This document shows positions 17,422 to 25,504 of a DNA stretch of 64,000 bases, in pieces. The first letter of the stretch is position 1. Each line of letters begins with the position of its first letter. Position numbers and translations under genes: made by a program. The notes under the pieces are model-generated. The model was not told where the DNA came from, searched no databases, and saw only the letters and a list, made by a program, of their open reading frames with translations. Source of the DNA: Aureibaculum algae (GTDB lineage: Bacteria > Bacteroidota > Bacteroidia > Flavobacteriales > Flavobacteriaceae); contig NZ_CP040749.1 of the NCBI RefSeq assembly GCF_006065315.1, positions 3,928,001 to 3,992,000 of the forward strand, written 5' to 3'.

Positions 17422-17589
17422 TTACACTTTTTTCTTCTTCCTGTACGTTTTTAGACCAATATCAGCCAAAACATAAATAATAGCACCATACACAAAAAAT
17501 TTCCTTCCAAGAAAATCTATGTGCATAATACTAAGAATTGCTAATGCAATTATTAGTATTGAAATTAAAATATCTATAATTTTTTTCAA
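17422..17589 (-). CDS. Possible small membrane protein, TTG start
   Basis: A 55-codon frame between hemJ and recR. Translated from a TTG at 17589 it gives KKIIDILISILIIALAI as a hydrophobic helix, then MHIDFLGRKFFVYGAIIYVL as a second, and ends in KTYRKKKKV. Two short membrane segments with a basic tail look protein-like and not random. There is no upstream ATG; an internal ATG would leave only 32 residues. The family is not recognised. It converges on hemJ with a gap of 2 nt. Confidence 0.45.
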   Translation of the reverse strand: MKKIIDILISILIIALAILSIMHIDFLGRKFFVYGAIIYVLADIGLKTYRKKKKV

Positions 17590-17690
17590 TTGCTTTAAAA
17601 ATTATTACAAATGGACTCTTTCTTTTCTTCTAAAAAACAGCAACTTACAAAAAAATAATGAATCTAAAAGTTTTGCGTAGTATTAAACGA

Positions 17691-18308
17691 TCATTGCTTT
17701 AAACTCCCTTCAAAAGGAATTCTATTTAAAATACTCCTGCCTAGTGTAATTTCATCAGCATATTCTAACTCATTACCTACAGCAATTCCGCGAGCAATTG
17801 TAGAAACACTAATATCTATATCTTCCAACTGCTTGTAGATATAAAAATTAGTAGTATCACCTTCCATGGTAGGGCTCAATGCAAAAATAATTTCTTTTAT
17901 AGTACCTCCCCTGACTTTAGCAATCAAACTATCTATGGTTAAATTTTGTGGACCAATACCTTCAATAGGAGAAATTTTACCTCCCAAAACATGGTACATT
18001 CCTCTAAACTGAGCTGTACTTTCAATAGCCATTACATCTCTAATATCTTCGACTACACAAATGAGCTCATCGTTTCTGTTTTTATTAGCACAAATTTCAC
18101 ACAGATCAACATCAGAAATATTGTGGCAATTTTTGCACAACTTAACCTTCTCTTTTAAGTTTTGTAACGCCTCGGTTAAATACGTGGTACGTTCTTTCGG
18201 TTGCTTTAATAAATGCAACACCAAACGTAAGGCTGTACGCTTTCCTATTCCCGGTAATTGAGACACCTCATTAACCGCATTTTCTAAGAGTTTTGAAGAA
18301 AAATTCAT
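17691..18308 (-). CDS. recR: Recombination mediator RecR
   Basis: A 205-residue protein that acts with RecO/RecF in RecA loading at gaps. It shows the N-terminal helix-hairpin-helix [17 protein letters not shown], the zinc finger [16 protein letters not shown], and the Toprim domain [17 protein letters not shown] with its acidic residues. The C-terminal Walker-like block [19 protein letters not shown] is also present. Length and order are standard. It is transcribed alone and divergently from the symporter gene. Confidence 0.97.
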   Translation of the reverse strand: MNFSSKLLENAVNEVSQLPGIGKRTALRLVLHLLKQPKERTTYLTEALQNLKEKVKLCKNCHNISDVDLCEICANKNRNDELICVVEDIRDVMAIESTAQFRGMYHVLGGKISPIEGIGPQNLTIDSLIAKVRGGTIKEIIFALSPTMEGDTTNFYIYKQLEDIDISVSTIARGIAVGNELEYADEITLGRSILNRIPFEGSLKQ

Positions 18309-18380
18309 GGTGGCTAATTTATAAAAATTAAACTAGAAATTCTGAGGTGAAAATCCTAAATCTTAAACTAAAAAAAACCT

Positions 18381-18388
18381 TATATTCG
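18381..18388 (+). promoter_or_regulatory. Weak candidate -7 box of the symporter gene
   Basis: TATATTCG differs from TAnnTTTG by one base and ends 23 nt before the ATG. No -33 element is evident. Confidence 0.25.
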
Positions 18389-18411
18389 TACCTCAAAATT
18401 AAAACAGACCT

Positions 18412-19947
18412 ATGCAACCCATTCATATTCTCCTTTTAATAGCCGCCTACTTTGGTGTGTTAATACTCATATCATTTCTTACCGGAAAGTCAGCAACTAA
18501 TGAGACTTTTTTCAAAGCAAACAACAAATCACCTTGGTATATCGTTGCGTTTGGAATGATTGGAGCCTCATTATCTGGAGTTACTTTCATTTCTGTACCA
18601 GGAATGATTGGTGGATCACAATTTGCATACATGCAAGGAGTGTTCGGATTTTTAGTTGGATATCTATTAATTGCATTTATCTTATTACCTATTTATTATA
18701 AATTAAACGTTACTTCTATTTATCAATATTTAGAACAACGCTTTGGAAAAGTGAGTTACAAAACAGGAGCCTTTTTCTTTTTACTTTCAAGAGTTACCGG
18801 TGCATCATTTCGACTATTTTTAGTTGCACTTGCCATGCAGTATATTGTTTTTGGACAAATGGGTGTACCCTTTTGGCTCACAGTGGTTATCTCAATACTT
18901 CTGATTTGGCTTTATACTTTTAAAGGTGGAATAAAAACCATTGTTTGGACCGATACGTTACAAACATTGACCATGCTAACAGCTGTTGGTTTAGCTATTT
19001 ATCTTATTAATGAAAAACTAGATTGGTCATACATTGAGTTTTTAAAAACAGATGCCTTTGCCGAAAGAGGTCAAATATTCTTTTTTGACAACCCAAATAG
19101 TGCAACTTACTTTTGGAAATACTTTATTGGAGGTATTTTTATAACTATAGCCATGACTGGATTAGATCAAGATATGATGCAGAAAAACCTAACGTGTAAA
19201 AACAAAGGTGATGCTCAAAAAAATATGATTTCGATGTCTGTATTATTAGTTATTGTTAACTTCTTCTTCTTATCGTTAGGTGCATTACTTTTTATATATG
19301 CAGCTAAATTAGGCATTGAAATTCCTGTCGTCGATGGTAGAACAAGAACCGATTTATTATTCCCTGAAATTGCCATGAATCAAGATTTAGGCACACCGCT
19401 AGCTGTCGTATTTATTATCGGCCTAATTGCAGCTGCCTACTCAAGTGCTGATAGTGCATTAACCTCATTAACCACCTCTATTTCTGTAGATTTTTTAGGT
19501 ATCGAAAAAAGACCAAAAGAGAAACAAATACCATTGCGTAAAAAAGTACACATTGGTGTATCTCTTTTATTAATCTTAGTGGTCATTATTTTTAATTCGC
19601 TTGATGGAAATGTAGTTGGAAACTTGTTCAAATTTGCTACGTTCACCTATGGCCCACTGTTGGGATTATTTATGTTCGGTATTTTTACAAAATATCAAAT
19701 AAAGGATAAATACGCGTGGATTGTTGCTCTTATTTCTATTGGATTGACCTATTTAATTAGCATTTCTCCAGTTCTCTATGCGTATTATTTCGATTATGAA
19801 AATATTATTTCATGCGGAAAGCCTGCTTGGGAATGTGCAGAAAATTATGCAGCTGAAAATAACTTCTACCAATTTCATTGGGAGATATTACCAATAAATG
19901 GGTTGATTACCATAATAGGATTATGGTTTATCAGAAAGAAAAAGTAA
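18412..19947 (+). CDS. Sodium:solute symporter (SSS/SLC5 family)
   Basis: A 511-residue inner-membrane transporter with about 13 hydrophobic helices. The N-terminal region GKSATNETFFKANNKSPWY is the usual SSS entry, and ALIAAAYSSADSALTSLTTS is rendered here by LIAAAYSSADSALTSL, the Na2-site serine region of helix 8. The substrate is not determinable; sugars, amino acids and organic acids are all transported by the family. It runs 9 nt ahead of pdxH, so they probably share a transcript. Confidence 0.88.
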   Translation: MQPIHILLLIAAYFGVLILISFLTGKSATNETFFKANNKSPWYIVAFGMIGASLSGVTFISVPGMIGGSQFAYMQGVFGFLVGYLLIAFILLPIYYKLNVTSIYQYLEQRFGKVSYKTGAFFFLLSRVTGASFRLFLVALAMQYIVFGQMGVPFWLTVVISILLIWLYTFKGGIKTIVWTDTLQTLTMLTAVGLAIYLINEKLDWSYIEFLKTDAFAERGQIFFFDNPNSATYFWKYFIGGIFITIAMTGLDQDMMQKNLTCKNKGDAQKNMISMSVLLVIVNFFFLSLGALLFIYAAKLGIEIPVVDGRTRTDLLFPEIAMNQDLGTPLAVVFIIGLIAAAYSSADSALTSLTTSISVDFLGIEKRPKEKQIPLRKKVHIGVSLLLILVVIIFNSLDGNVVGNLFKFATFTYGPLLGLFMFGIFTKYQIKDKYAWIVALISIGLTYLISISPVLYAYYFDYENIISCGKPAWECAENYAAENNFYQFHWEILPINGLITIIGLWFIRKKK

Positions 19948-19956
19948 CTTTACAAT

Positions 19957-20604
19957 ATGGAAAAAGACCTAAGTAATTATAGAAAAACCTATGAAAAGGA
20001 TGATTTACTGGAAGAAAATACTCCAGAAAATCCTATAGAATTATTTAGAGATTGGTTTTTGGTTGCTGATAATGATGAAAGTGTTCATGAAGCCAATGCT
20101 ATGAATATTTCCACCATTGGCTTAGATGGGTTCCCTAAAAACAGAATAGTTTTGCTGAAAAAATTTACTTGGGAAGGTTTTATCTTTTATACCAATTATA
20201 ATTCAGAAAAAGGAAAAGCCATTTTTAAAAATCCCAATATCTGCTTGTCCTTTTTCTGGCCAGCATTAGAACGTCAAATCATCATAAAAGGTGTCGCTGA
20301 AAAATTGGCTGAAAATTTATCAGATGGTTATTATGAATCTCGTCCTGATGGAAGTAAATTGGGAGCTTGGGCATCCAATCAAAGTGAAGTAGTTACTTCA
20401 AGAAAAGAGCTCGATGAGCGGTTGAAAGAATATGAAAATGAATTTGAAGGTAGAGAAATACCACGTCCTCATAATTGGGGAGGTTTTTTAATAAAACCAA
20501 TAAGTATTGAATTTTGGCAAGGCAGACCCAATAGAATGCATGATAGAATCAGGTATACATTAGATTTTGAATTTAATTGGAAAAAAGAACGATTGGCACC
20601 ATAA
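19957..20604 (+). CDS. pdxH: Pyridoxamine 5'-phosphate oxidase
   Basis: FMN enzyme that oxidises PNP and PMP to PLP. It has 215 residues. Visible are FRDWFLVADNDESVHEANAM, the FMN-binding KNRIVLLKKFTWEGFIFYT, NICLSFFWPALERQIIIKG, and the C-terminal signature EFWQGRPNRMHDRIRY. It lies directly downstream of a symporter. It supplies PLP for HemL, the D-cysteine desulfhydrase-like enzyme and other PLP enzymes in this window. Confidence 0.96.
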   Translation: MEKDLSNYRKTYEKDDLLEENTPENPIELFRDWFLVADNDESVHEANAMNISTIGLDGFPKNRIVLLKKFTWEGFIFYTNYNSEKGKAIFKNPNICLSFFWPALERQIIIKGVAEKLAENLSDGYYESRPDGSKLGAWASNQSEVVTSRKELDERLKEYENEFEGREIPRPHNWGGFLIKPISIEFWQGRPNRMHDRIRYTLDFEFNWKKERLAP

Positions 20605-20702
20605 TTTACTTTTGTAATTTACGTTTTAATACTAATTTAGCTTTATGACAATTTAGTCCGTCTTTTAACTAAAAAATATTTCCCGCGACAGCGGAGCTTA
20701 AC

Positions 20703-21191
20703 ATGAAAACACTATATATCGTTAGACACGCAAAATCATCATGGGAGTATTCTTCGATTGAAGATATTGACAGACCTTTAAAAGAAAGAGGCATAAACGA
20801 TGCTTATTTAATTTCGAAAGAACTTCTTAAAAAAGTTAAGCCACCCAATGTGTTTTTGTCTAGTTGTGCAGCACGGGCTTTACACACGGCAATGATATTT
20901 GGCTACACATTTAATTATCCATTGGCAAATTTAAAAATAAGTAAATCATTATATAGTTTTAGTGATGGTTACCTCATTAAAACAGTTAAAGCCTTAGATG
21001 ATGGATTCAAGTCTGCCATTATTTTCAGTCATGATCATGGTATCAATACTTTTGTCAATACATTTGGTAGTGATCCTATTAGCCACGTTCCTACTTGTGG
21101 TGTAATTGGTATTAAGTTTGACATAAAACATTGGAAAAACATAAAAAAAGGGAAAACATTTTTACAAGAGTTTCCTAAACATTATAAATAA
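20703..21191 (+). CDS. SixA-type histidine phosphatase
   Basis: A 162-residue protein of the histidine-phosphatase (phosphoglycerate mutase-like) superfamily. LYIVRHAKSSWEYSS near residues 4-18 carries the phosphate-accepting RHG-like motif (RHA here, as in SixA). Later FSHDHGINTFVN supplies the second catalytic His. SixA of E. coli removes phosphate from histidine phosphotransfer domains, but small Bacteroidetes members are not characterised. It is 8 nt before a Ppx/GppA gene. Confidence 0.85.
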   Translation: MKTLYIVRHAKSSWEYSSIEDIDRPLKERGINDAYLISKELLKKVKPPNVFLSSCAARALHTAMIFGYTFNYPLANLKISKSLYSFSDGYLIKTVKALDDGFKSAIIFSHDHGINTFVNTFGSDPISHVPTCGVIGIKFDIKHWKNIKKGKTFLQEFPKHYK

Positions 21192-21199
21192 AGCATAGT

Positions 21200-22093
21200 T
21201 TGGAAATAAAAAAATACGCCGCTATCGATATTGGTTCTAATGCCATCAGGTTATTGGTTTCCAATGTTATTGTTCAAGAAAATTCACCTACACAATATAG
21301 AAAATCATCTTTGGTTCGCGTTCCAGTTAGATTAGGTGCAGATGCATTCACAACGGGTGTTATTTCAGAAAACAACCAAACCCGAATGATTAACACCATG
21401 AAAGCTTTTAAGCTATTAATGGATGTTCATGGTGTTGAAAAATATAAAGCTTGTGCCACTTCTGCAATGCGAGAAGCAAAAAATGGTCAAGAGGTTATTG
21501 AGAAAATTTATAAAGAATCAGGAGTAAATATCGATATCATAAACGGTAAAACGGAGGCCGCAATTATTTCAGCTACCGATTTAAATGAGTTAATTTTAGG
21601 TGATAAATCATATTTATATGTAGATGTTGGTGGTGGTAGTACCGAATTAACCTTTTTTAGTAAAGGTAAAATTATTGCTTCGAAATCCTTTAAAATGGGT
21701 ACAGTGAGAACCATTGATAAAGAAACTCATAAAGAAATTAACAAAAAAATTAAAAGTTGGATTGAAAATAAAAGTGAGGGCCTTTCAAAAATTGCATTAA
21801 TCGGTTCTGGAGGAAACATCAACAAAATTTTTAAAATGTCTACCAGAGCGGAAGGAAAACCACTTTCTTATATCTATATGCGAGCACATTATAAGTTCTT
21901 AAAACAAATGACTTATGAGCAACTAATAAGTGAACTAGGTTTAAATCCAGACCGTGCAGATGTAATTATACCTGCTAGTAAAATTTACATTAATGCTATG
22001 AAATGGAGTGGAGCAAAGAATATTTATGTTCCAAAAATAGGATTAGCAGACGGTATTATAAAAGCATTACATTCGGGTAAACTAGACGAGTAA
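21200..22093 (+). CDS. Ppx/GppA-family phosphatase (exopolyphosphatase-like)
   Basis: A 297-residue ASKHA-fold protein. AAIDIGSNAIRLLVSNV is the phosphate-1 motif and YLYVDVGGGSTELTFF the phosphate-2 motif. ALIGSGGNINKIFK matches the adenosine-site region. Members hydrolyse polyphosphate or pppGpp. This is the short form, without the C-terminal HD-like domain of E. coli Ppx/GppA. The chosen start is TTG at 21200, 8 nt after the sixA-like gene, since no ATG fits before the first conserved block. No ppk is nearby. Confidence 0.88.
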   Translation: MEIKKYAAIDIGSNAIRLLVSNVIVQENSPTQYRKSSLVRVPVRLGADAFTTGVISENNQTRMINTMKAFKLLMDVHGVEKYKACATSAMREAKNGQEVIEKIYKESGVNIDIINGKTEAAIISATDLNELILGDKSYLYVDVGGGSTELTFFSKGKIIASKSFKMGTVRTIDKETHKEINKKIKSWIENKSEGLSKIALIGSGGNINKIFKMSTRAEGKPLSYIYMRAHYKFLKQMTYEQLISELGLNPDRADVIIPASKIYINAMKWSGAKNIYVPKIGLADGIIKALHSGKLDE

Positions 22094-22099
22094 CCACTG

Positions 22100-22903
22100 T
22101 TAATTAATTAGATATTTCCACAAAATTCGCAATCCTACAATTGCAATTAAAACCGCTGTCACTCTTTTTATTAGAAAAGGAGACAGCTTTCTAGCTCCTA
22201 GTCGCGACCCTATTTGTCCTCCAAAAAATACAGTTATCATAAGTGCTATAGCTAAATTTGAATCAAATGTAAAGCTCCCATTATTGTGATGTGTAAAGTA
22301 TTGCCCCAACAACCCTGCAATAGAATTTACCAGAATAAAAAAACTAGATGTGGCTGCTATTTTTTTAGGAGTATCCCAATGTGTTAAGTGTAACAATGGC
22401 GATAAAAAAACACCTCCACCAATACCTACCATTCCAGAAACAAAACCTATCCCCCCTCCTAAAAAGCTATTCTTTACCACTGATTGTTGCCTTATCTTAC
22501 CTGAGTTGTCTACCAAATATTTACTTAACCACATTAATACTGCTGCAATGATAAGGGTACTTCCCAATAATACAAAAAAGAAAGCCTGACTTATTTTTAT
22601 ATATCCTCCTAAAAAAGCAAGAGGAACACTAATCATACTTAACGGAATAATCTTTCGCCAATCAAAATATCCGTTTTTTATAAAAATAAATGTACCACCA
22701 CTTACAACAACAATGTTACATAATAAAGCAATAGCTCTAAATTGGATAAAACTTAATCCCGTTAAGGCTAAAATGGCTAAATAACTAGAACCACCTCCAA
22801 AACCGACAGATGCGTAAAGTAAAGAAACCGCAAAGAAAAGTACTATAATTTCCCAATAGTGTAAGAAAACTTCTAAAATTTCTATCATAAATTTAAATAA
22901 CAC
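22100..22903 (-). CDS. TauE/SafE-family (TSUP) membrane permease
   Basis: A 267-residue protein with about eight hydrophobic helices. Two repeated glycine-rich signatures, ASVGFGGGSSYLAIL near residue 32 and GMVGIGGGVFLSPLL in the second half, mark the two halves of the TSUP/TauE family. Family members export or import sulfonates, sulfite or other organic anions. The start may be the second Met (MIEILEVFLHYWE). It converges on the Ppx gene with 6 nt between the stops, so no terminator separates them. Confidence 0.88.
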   Translation of the reverse strand: MLFKFMIEILEVFLHYWEIIVLFFAVSLLYASVGFGGGSSYLAILALTGLSFIQFRAIALLCNIVVVSGGTFIFIKNGYFDWRKIIPLSMISVPLAFLGGYIKISQAFFFVLLGSTLIIAAVLMWLSKYLVDNSGKIRQQSVVKNSFLGGGIGFVSGMVGIGGGVFLSPLLHLTHWDTPKKIAATSSFFILVNSIAGLLGQYFTHHNNGSFTFDSNLAIALMITVFFGGQIGSRLGARKLSPFLIKRVTAVLIAIVGLRILWKYLIN

Positions 22904-22956
22904 TACAAATTAAAGATTATATTTTTATCTTGCTACATATTTTACTCATTATAGCT

Positions 22957-23205
22957 ATGGAAAAACACAAAAAATACTGGAGAGAAAACTTAAAATACCT
23001 CGCTATTCTACTGGCTATTTGGTTTTTAGTCTCCTATGTCTTCGGAATTATACTCGTTGAACAATTAAATACTATACGACTCGGTGGCTTTAAACTTGGA
23101 TTTTGGTTTGCCCAACAAGGTTCTATTTATGTTTTTGTCATACTTATTTTTGTCTATGTACGCTTGATGAACAAATTAGATAAAAAATATGGATATGACA
23201 CTTAA
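22957..23205 (+). CDS. DUF4212 small subunit of a sodium:solute symporter
   Basis: An 82-residue protein with two transmembrane helices: YLAILLAIWFLVSYVFGIIL and GSIYVFVILIFVYVRL. Between them GGFKLGFWFAQQG is the typical DUF4212 loop. DUF4212 proteins are called the putative small subunit of a solute:sodium symporter and are found directly before the VC_2705-type large subunit, as here (73 nt). I start it at ATG 22957 (MEKHKKYWRENLKY) because family members begin this way; an in-frame TTG at 22930 is less likely. Confidence 0.9.
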   Translation: MEKHKKYWRENLKYLAILLAIWFLVSYVFGIILVEQLNTIRLGGFKLGFWFAQQGSIYVFVILIFVYVRLMNKLDKKYGYDT

Positions 23206-23278
23206 AAATAATATTCATAAATAAATTTACCCAATAACCCATCTTCATTTCAAACCCACTACTAACTAATTAAATCAC

Positions 23279-24967
23279 ATGACTGTACAAATTTGGACAT
23301 ACATTATCGTTGTTGCAACTTTCACATTATATATAGGTATTGCTATTTGGGCAAGAGCAGGGTCTACCAAAGAATTTTACGTTGCAGGTGGCGGTGTTTC
23401 TCCATTAGCTAACGGATTAGCAACAGCTGCAGATTGGATGTCAGCTGCTTCTTTTCTTGGTATGGCGGGCCTTATTTCTTTTAATGGTTATGATGGTTCT
23501 GTTTATTTAATGGGATGGACTGGCGGTTATGTGTTACTCGCACTACTTTTAGCCCCATATCTAAGAAAATTTGGAAAATTTACAGTGCCTGATTTTATTG
23601 GAGATCGTTATTATTCAAATATCGCAAGAACAGTTGCTGTAATATGTGCTTTGATTGTCTCCTTTACTTATGTTGCTGGACAAATGCGAGGTGTTGGTTT
23701 GGTTTTTTCTAGATTTTTAGAAGTCGATATTAATACAGGTGTCTTTATAGGTATGATCATCGTATTATTTTATGCCGTACTTGGAGGTATGAAAGGGATT
23801 ACTTACACACAGGTAGCTCAATATTGTGTTTTGATATTTGCATTTATGGTTCCTGCCATTTTTATCTCCATTCAGATGACGGGTAATCCCATTCCACAAT
23901 TAGGAATGGGAGGTAAAGTTACTGGAGAAAGTGTTTATTTACTAGATAAACTAGACGGACTTTCTACAGATTTAGGTTTTGCAGCTTATACTAACGGATC
24001 AAAATCATTAATTGATATCTTCTTTATTACTGCAGCCCTTATGGTAGGTACGGCTGGATTACCACATGTAATTGTCCGATTTTTTACTGTTCCTAAAGTA
24101 AAAGACGCTCGAAAATCTGCTGGTTATGCTTTATTATTTATTGCAATTTTATATACTACTGCACCGGCAATTTCAGTATTTGCTAGAACAAATTTAATTG
24201 ATACAGTAAGCGAAAAAGAATACGCAGAAATGCCTGCTTGGTTTTCAAAATGGGAAACCACAGGGCTTATTACATTCGATGACAAAAATAGTGACGGTAA
24301 AATTCAATATGTTGCTGATGAAACTGTGAATGAATTAACTGTAGATCCCGATATAATGGTTTTAGCGAATCCTGAAATTGCAAGATTACCCAATTGGGTC
24401 ATTGCTTTGGTGGCCGCCGGTGGATTGGCAGCGGCATTATCAACAGCAGCAGGTTTGCTATTGGTAATTTCAACCTCGGTTTCGCACGATTTAATAAAAA
24501 AACAATTGAAACCCGATATTTCAGATAAAAGTGAACTAATAGCCGCTCGACTTTCAGCGGTTGTTGCGGTAGTTATTGCAGGGTATTTTGGTATAAACCC
24601 ACCCGATTTTGTCGCTGCAACCGTCGCCTTGGCCTTCGGTTTGGCAGCAGCTTCTTTTTTCCCTGCTATCATACTCGGTATTTTTGACAAACGCATGAAT
24701 AAAGAAGGAGCAATTGCAGGAATGGTTGTAGGTATATTATCCATGTTATTTTACATGCTTAAATTTAAATTTCAATGGTTTGGTGGTGGTACTGAAGCGG
24801 AATGGTGGTTTGGTATTTCACCTGAAGGATTTGGTACGGTAGCAATGCTAATAAATTTCATTTTTTCAATAATAATTTCTAAATTTACTCCTCCACCTCC
24901 TGCAGAAGTTCAAGAAATTGTTGAAAATATTAGAATACCATCTAATGCAGGGGATGCAACACATTAA
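23279..24967 (+). CDS. ActP-like sodium:solute symporter (VC_2705 subfamily), probable acetate permease
   Basis: A 562-residue SSS transporter with about 13 helices. Conserved blocks include REFYVAGGGVSPLANG-like KEFYVAGGGVSPLANG, ATAADWMSAASFLGMAGL and LAAALSTAAGLLLVISTSVS. A polar insertion near residues 325-365 contains DKNSDGKIQY, an EF-hand-like acidic loop. The partner DUF4212 gene precedes it and acs follows, so acetate or a similar short-chain monocarboxylate is the likely substrate. That substrate is inference from context. It is 9 nt before the next gene. Confidence 0.9.
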   Translation: MTVQIWTYIIVVATFTLYIGIAIWARAGSTKEFYVAGGGVSPLANGLATAADWMSAASFLGMAGLISFNGYDGSVYLMGWTGGYVLLALLLAPYLRKFGKFTVPDFIGDRYYSNIARTVAVICALIVSFTYVAGQMRGVGLVFSRFLEVDINTGVFIGMIIVLFYAVLGGMKGITYTQVAQYCVLIFAFMVPAIFISIQMTGNPIPQLGMGGKVTGESVYLLDKLDGLSTDLGFAAYTNGSKSLIDIFFITAALMVGTAGLPHVIVRFFTVPKVKDARKSAGYALLFIAILYTTAPAISVFARTNLIDTVSEKEYAEMPAWFSKWETTGLITFDDKNSDGKIQYVADETVNELTVDPDIMVLANPEIARLPNWVIALVAAGGLAAALSTAAGLLLVISTSVSHDLIKKQLKPDISDKSELIAARLSAVVAVVIAGYFGINPPDFVAATVALAFGLAAASFFPAIILGIFDKRMNKEGAIAGMVVGILSMLFYMLKFKFQWFGGGTEAEWWFGISPEGFGTVAMLINFIFSIIISKFTPPPPAEVQEIVENIRIPSNAGDATH

Positions 24968-24976
24968 AAACAAAAA

Positions 24977-25489
24977 ATGAAATTAAAAATAATTTTAACC
25001 TTCTGTATTATTGTAATTTCAGCATTATCATATGCTCAAAATAATGATAAAGCTAAGGATTTAATTGTACTTAAAAAGGGTAAACTCACTGATGGTATTA
25101 CCATTAAAGAAATTAAATCAAAAAAAAACGATGTTAGTATAAATGACCCCATCATTACAAGACCACCAATATTTGAAACATGTAAATCATTAAGCGATAT
25201 TGAAGAGCAAAAAGATTGCTTTACACAAACATTACAGAAATTCATTTCGAAAAAATTTAACACCTCAGCGTTAACTATCTTACCAACAGGAAGACATAAA
25301 ATTGACTGTTTTTTCACAATTTCTAATGAAGGAGAGATTGCTAATATTGACATCTATTCCAACTATAAAATAGCAGAAGATGAGGCTGCTAAATTAATAT
25401 CAAAAATACCAAATTTAGAACCAGGTGAAATCAATGGAAAACCAAAAGAGATTAGCTATTGGTTACCTATAACTTTTATGTTGCAATAA
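24977..25489 (+). CDS. Secreted protein with TonB-C-terminal-like domain
   Basis: A 170-residue protein with signal peptide (residues 1-20, ending ALSYAQ). The C-terminal half, from CFTQTLQKFISKKFN through GRHKIDCFFTISNEGEIANI to LPITFMLQ, resembles the TonB C-terminal fold seen in many short flavobacterial proteins that lack the TonB membrane anchor. Two cysteines around residues 69 and 80, with a third at about 117, could form disulfides in the periplasm. It lies 9 nt after the symporter and 15 nt before acs. Function unknown; the TonB resemblance is by pattern only. Confidence 0.65.
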   Translation: MKLKIILTFCIIVISALSYAQNNDKAKDLIVLKKGKLTDGITIKEIKSKKNDVSINDPIITRPPIFETCKSLSDIEEQKDCFTQTLQKFISKKFNTSALTILPTGRHKIDCFFTISNEGEIANIDIYSNYKIAEDEAAKLISKIPNLEPGEINGKPKEISYWLPITFMLQ

Positions 25490-25504
25490 TAAAAACAATA
25501 AAAA

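Noticed and set aside
20688..20699. CCGC-GACA-GCGG inverted repeat before the SixA-like gene.
   Set aside because: Four-bp arms are too short to call an operator or terminator, and no T tract follows.
24304..24744. 146-codon minus-strand frame inside the ActP-like symporter gene.
   Set aside because: Ala/Thr/Ser-rich composition is the mirror of the symporter's helices; no domain and no start context.
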